From Microcystis wesenbergii FACHB-1317 (GTDB lineage: Bacteria > Cyanobacteriota > Cyanobacteriia > Cyanobacteriales > Microcystaceae): a stretch of 43,827 nucleotides of DNA. The position numbers and the translations under genes were made by a program. The notes under the pieces were generated by a model, which was not told the origin of the DNA, did no database searches, and saw nothing but the letters and a program-made list of their open reading frames with translations. The DNA lies in the NCBI RefSeq assembly GCF_014696875.1, contig NZ_JACJQV010000107.1, forward strand, positions 1 to 43,827. Direction: 5' to 3'. Positions 40,915 through 43,827 of this stretch are shown piece by piece (position 1 is the first letter of the stretch; every line of letters starts with the position of its first letter).

Positions 40915-41547
40915 CCGGCGCCGGTCTTGCAGTTTTTTATAGACATCTCGCAGGGGGACTTGATGATAGGCGAGAGCGACGAGGGTATGATAAAAAAGAT
41001 CGGCCACTTCTGAGGCAATAGCATCGCCATCATTATCTTTGCAGGCCATGACCACTTCTGCCGATTCTTCGCCGATTTTCTTGAGAATTTTGTTATCTCC
41101 CCCGGCCAAAAGTTTACAGGTGTAGGATTCCGGATGAGGATTGTCTCTGCGATCGCAAATTACCTTAAACAATTCCGAGAGGGTGTCGGCCGCTGGCGGT
41201 GATTTTTGCCAATTTACTTGGTGAAAACAGCTTCTTTCGCCAGTATGACAGGCGATATCACCGATTTGCTCAATAGTCAGCAAGATAGCATCACTATCGC
41301 AATCGTAGCGAATTTGACGCACTTTTTGGATATGGCCCGAGGTGGCTCCTTTGTGCCATAATTCTTGACGAGAACGACTCCAATACCACGCTTCCCCGGT
41401 GGTGAGGGTTTTTTCGAGGGATTCCCGATTCATCCAGGCCATCATTAACACTGTAGCATCAAGATAGTCTTGAGCGATCGCTGGTACTAAACCCTGGGGA
41501 TTATAAGCGATCGCGTCGAGGGGAATAGCGGAGAGTAAAGAGGACAT
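40912..41547 (-). CDS. hisIE: Bifunctional phosphoribosyl-AMP cyclohydrolase / phosphoribosyl-ATP pyrophosphatase
   Basis: 211 residues. The N-terminal HisI domain ([60 protein letters not shown]) has the zinc/magnesium ligands of the cyclohydrolase. The C-terminal HisE domain ([29 protein letters not shown]) is an all-alpha NTP pyrophosphatase with the EExxE...ExxD metal motif. It performs the second and third steps of histidine synthesis. The stop codon TAA lies in the first unit (- strand reading) of a TAATCAG/TTATCAG heptamer array, so the C-terminus ends RRR followed by repeat. ATG at 41547 fits; no his operon partners are adjacent. Confidence 0.97.
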   Translation of the reverse strand: MSSLLSAIPLDAIAYNPQGLVPAIAQDYLDATVLMMAWMNRESLEKTLTTGEAWYWSRSRQELWHKGATSGHIQKVRQIRYDCDSDAILLTIEQIGDIACHTGERSCFHQVNWQKSPPAADTLSELFKVICDRRDNPHPESYTCKLLAGGDNKILKKIGEESAEVVMACKDNDGDAIASEVADLFYHTLVALAYHQVPLRDVYKKLQDRRR

Positions 41548-41603
41548 CAGTTTTTCGCGGTCAAGAATTATGGTGGGACAAATTACCGAAAAATTGGGTT
41601 GAA

Positions 41604-41983
41604 AGCCTCGCCCTTTTAGGGCGACTTGATAGGATGTATGATATTAAGAATAGCGGGCAGGGCAAGCAACCGCTTAAAAAACCCAGTCATCAACCGATGA
41701 ACGCACCTTGAAAACTAGAGTTATGGGGTTCTATAGGGGAATGCTCCTATAGGTAAAAGCTCTAAGCGTCAAGTACCAGAGAAACCAATGATTTTAGAGG
41801 TTTTGAACTGTATCGTAGGGGCCTCCGAGAACAGGCTTCTGTAAGGTCGCGAAAGTCTGAGGAGAGAACCACCTCTGGGTGGGATTTCGCCAGGAATCTA
41901 ATTCAAGTGGACTCGTTGAGCCAGAAATTCTCAGCCGTGATGCGAGAAGAATCCACGTCCGTTTACGGCGTGGGGTATGTCAA
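41604..41983 (+). ncRNA. Structured non-coding element, possible HEARO/omega RNA (IS605-like) remnant
   Basis: The 41548-42182 spacer has no gene but is rich in hairpins: CGCCC/GGGCG (41609-41623), CTATAGG/CCTATAG (41731-41752), CCACC/GGTGG (41869-41882), and near the end CCACG-CCG/CGG-CGTGG (41953-41973), followed by GGGTATGTCAA. A terminal hairpin just before GTATGTCAA resembles transposon ends of the IS200/IS605 group. The roughly 330-base structured core fits HEARO-type RNAs (omega RNAs of IsrB), which occur in cyanobacteria often without a linked ORF. No IsrB/TnpB gene is present. Identification is from memory of these patterns; boundaries are approximate. Confidence 0.45.
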
Positions 41984-42182
41984 CCAAAGCTTAATTACAT
42001 AGCCTTGACATCGCCAGGGCTTCATTATCCCTGTCTAAAACCCAAAACCCGCTAACGACCCTTAAAAACAAAAGTTAGGTCTTGGCTCGCGTTAGAATCA
42101 ATAATTAAGAAAAAGCTAAAAGTCAGAAACCTTCAGAGGGCATCTAACCTTTAGCTGTTAATGTCTTGCCCATTGGCAACTA

Positions 42183-42842
42183 TTATTTTTGCTTCTTGAA
42201 GCGGGAAACTAATCCTAGACCACCAACGGTGAGCAGTCCCAGAATAGTACCCGGTTCGGGTACTTGTATTGTAGCTTGTGTGAATTTATTCGACGAAGAC
42301 ATCAGACCTGCACCGGCGAGGACGGGGTTAAGTGTATTCGTGACCGTGAGCAGGGTGAGAGCACCAGGAACAGGGGCGAAAGAACCAAGAGCAGTCGGGT
42401 CAGGCCAGCCGTTTGTTGATGTTAAGGTGATACCGGCTGGCGCAAAATCTGTTACTACATCCCCGTAGCCTGGAGTTACGTCTGAATCGACTTGAACCCC
42501 TGTAAAGGGGATTAGGGTCTCGATTTCGTACGTCCAAGCCCCAGGCACAGTGATCATGCCCGTTGTCATTAATGTAACTGTGTACTCTTCGCCAAGCATG
42601 TTAAGGGTAACGAAGCTAAGGTCGGGTATAGCACCAGCAGCAAATGTATCACTGACGTAGGTGACTGTTTTGTCGCCGTTTTGGAGGAAATTGCCAGCCG
42701 TGATGAAGTCAGTCCAAGTAAGAACATTTACTGCACTGGCACTGGTAGCGGTAAGCACTGATCCAGCGAGAACGCCGAGGGCGGCGGCTCCCGTGGCGAT
42801 GGGAAAAGCAAGAGTTTTGGTTAATTTGTTTGTTTTCATCAT
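42183..42842 (-). CDS. PEP-CTERM sorting domain protein
   Basis: About 219 residues. The N-terminal signal peptide (KTLAFPIATGAAALGVLAGS ... ATSASA) is followed by a beta-rich, low-cysteine body. The C-terminus is VPEPGTILGLLTVGGLGLV then RFKKQK: a PEP motif, membrane helix and basic tail, the classic PEP-CTERM signal cut by exosortase. Such proteins are exported and linked to extracellular polysaccharide formation. No homologue of the body is recognised. Start at one of the adjacent ATGs, 42842 or 42839; the upstream TTG at 42857 is unlikely. Confidence 0.9.
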   Translation of the reverse strand: MMKTNKLTKTLAFPIATGAAALGVLAGSVLTATSASAVNVLTWTDFITAGNFLQNGDKTVTYVSDTFAAGAIPDLSFVTLNMLGEEYTVTLMTTGMITVPGAWTYEIETLIPFTGVQVDSDVTPGYGDVVTDFAPAGITLTSTNGWPDPTALGSFAPVPGALTLLTVTNTLNPVLAGAGLMSSSNKFTQATIQVPEPGTILGLLTVGGLGLVSRFKKQK

Positions 42843-42857
42843 AACTGAATTGTCCAA

Positions 42858-43490
42858 CGTTAGTTTTGTGTACTATGGTGAGGTCAAAAGAAAGCTTAAA
42901 AAAACCTTAAGATTTTTCATAACTTTTCGTTTGTCCTGATAGGAGTATAGCTAAGTTAAAAAAAAAAAACAAGTGTTTACAAAAGTTGATATTTTCTTAA
43001 TTTTTCAGGTTCTTCGTTACTTGGTCTGGTTCGATAGGGGGGCATAAATCGACTAAATCCTTATCTGGCAAGAGACTTAATTGATTAGTTCGCTCTAGAG
43101 CAAAAACAATTGACAAAAATCGCCAAATGCCTTTCTATATAAGGGTTCCATCCCTTATAACCCCCGTCCATTGCATAAGACAAACCGAAGAACCATTTTT
43201 CATCAAGACAATTTGACGCTCCCATCGCACTAAGCGCTTCGGGATTCCCTGTTCATCCACTGACGGCCGCTGGGAACTCCATGCTAGAGGCAAAATATAC
43301 CTTGTGTCGGTATGTATAAACCAAAATTAAATTAGTCGCCGTCGGGCATAGGTTCGACTTTAACCGGACGTGGAGAAAGTGTCAGACTTAAGCAACCAAG
43401 CGTTTTTCGCTATCTGCGTCAACCGTCCAGACCTTGGCGTGATACCATTTTTCTTTATTCTTGGCAGGTATCTTGCCCCCCCTTGCCCCT
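42858..43490. other. Gene-free spacer with decayed DNA
   Basis: Contains an A-run near 42957-42970 and a perfect inverted repeat TATAAGGG/CCCTTATA at 43138-43159 (six-base loop; the same arms as the inner repeat at 12126-12197). Otherwise there is no intact ORF. The right third holds a decayed - strand coding remnant, listed separately. Confidence 0.5.
43332..43470 (-). pseudogene. Unidentified frame-shifted gene tail next to an IS
   Basis: On the - strand one frame reads KWYHAKVWTVDADSEKRLVA and then stops; a second frame continues LTLSPRPVKVEPMPDGD and a stop. Joined with one frameshift they look like the C-terminus of a real protein of about 45 remaining residues. The rest appears to have been removed by, or to lie beyond, the insertion sequence that starts at about 43491. 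I do not recognise the family. Confidence 0.35.
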
Positions 43491-43827
43491 AGTAGGGCTG
43501 TTTCATTCTCCCATGAGAATATCAAAAGTAAAAGCGATCACTGTCAGGTAAAATGAGAAGTGAACGCGAACTTTTCAAACATATGTTGAGCTTAATAGAA
43601 AAACTGAAACAAGTCAAGGACTTTCGGAAAGATCAAGGAAAAAGACACCCTTTATGGATAGTATTAGTAGTAATAATACTGGGAACAATGCTAGGATACT
43701 CAGGTTATAGAGAACTAGGAGAGTTTGCTAAAAATAATCGGCACAGGCTGAGTAAAGAATTTAACATAATTCCAGAAAGAGTCCCATCCTCTTCAACAAT
43801 TAGAAGGGTGATGATGGGAGTTGATGG
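43491..43827 (+). mobile_element. Left part of an ISAs1-family insertion sequence (continues past window)
   Basis: A probable left terminal repeat begins near 43493 (TAGGGCTGTTTCATTCTC), about 90 bases before a transposase start. ATTCTC and GAGAAT flank CCAT at 43505-43520. The right end is outside the window, so the terminal repeat and target duplication cannot be checked. Confidence 0.65.
43583..43827 (+). CDS. ISAs1-family transposase, N-terminal part
   Basis: 81 codons are visible before the window ends. MLSLIEKLKQVKDFRKDQGK, RHPLWIVLVVIILGTMLGYSGYREL, an EFAKNNRHRLSKEF stretch and PSSSTIRRVM form the DDE_Tnp_1-associated (H-repeat) N-terminal domain of ISAs1/H-repeat transposases (usual form DFR-x-RG-RHPL ... 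P-S-x-STFRRV). The DDE catalytic residues lie beyond the edge. No disruption is seen in the visible part. Confidence 0.85.
   Translation, partial: MLSLIEKLKQVKDFRKDQGKRHPLWIVLVVIILGTMLGYSGYRELGEFAKNNRHRLSKEFNIIPERVPSSSTIRRVMMGVD

Noticed and set aside
42166-42939. + strand ORFs opposite the PEP-CTERM gene (42166-42468 and 42661-42939)
   Set aside because: They are antisense shadows of the PEP-CTERM coding sequence and have no protein-like features.

Overview
This window comes from a cyanobacterium and most resembles Microcystis (inference). The signs are many HIP1 octamers (GCGATCGC), an RNA polymerase beta-prime split into a separate rpoC1 gene, a PEP-CTERM surface protein, heptanucleotide repeat arrays, several miniature transposon-like repeats, and HEPN/DUF262 and Uma2 genes of the kind abundant in bloom-forming Chroococcales.

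Layout. 1-431: 3' part of a Uma2-family gene. 704-8506: a surface-sugar cluster on the + strand. It holds an NDP-sugar epimerase, then a probable operon of a NeuB-SAF-cupin synthase, a HAD phosphatase, a ThDP enzyme, an FkbM methyltransferase and a zinc-finger/C-methyltransferase. A 124-bp miniature element sits exactly between the operon promoter and its first gene. 8589-11488: a broken tandem duplication of an SDR-GtrA pair, interrupted by a RelE/ParE toxin-antitoxin module, ending in an intact gtrA and its glycosyltransferase partner. 11834-21541: mostly core genes (YciI, smc, a B12-binding radical SAM protein, a membrane WD40 protein, rpoC1), separated by repeat-rich spacers. 21582-27385: RidA, then a probable defence island on the - strand. 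The island has a DUF262 + HEPN pair lying between two 75-bp direct repeats, and a two-gene unit of a HEPN-like protein plus a large bimodular KGGVGR-type ATPase. 27489-30347: ileS. 30548-32512: Uma2, an unknown gene and a wrecked superfamily-1 helicase. 32611-36194: an L,D-transpeptidase, an ABC ATPase without a partner permease, and a Wzm/Wzt-type polysaccharide exporter. 36271-36510 (- strand): a probable small RNA with an intrinsic terminator and an upstream RpaB-type HLR1 box, a layout resembling PsrR1. 36652-41547: a KYRGA-repeat membrane protein, then on the - strand hisIE, a disulfide-reductase homologue lacking its cysteines, a thymidylate kinase with an altered P-loop, and a thymidylate synthase fused to an MtrA-like domain. 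41604-41983: a gene-free, highly structured stretch that may be a HEARO/IsrB-type omega RNA remnant. 42183-42842: PEP-CTERM protein. 43491-end: the left part of an ISAs1-family insertion sequence.

How it fits together. The sugar cluster, the GtrA/GT2 pair and the distant Wzm/Wzt exporter can jointly make, modify and export a surface polysaccharide; which exporter serves which sugar is not shown by the sequence. The - strand block at 37.2-39.3 kb looks like an unusual dTMP-synthesis pair. The most unusual items are the HEPN/KGGVGR-ATPase unit, the atypical tmk-thymidylate synthase pair, the HLR1-controlled small RNA candidate, the miniature element placed at a transcription start, and two genes whose stop codons are supplied by the first heptamer of the same repeat.
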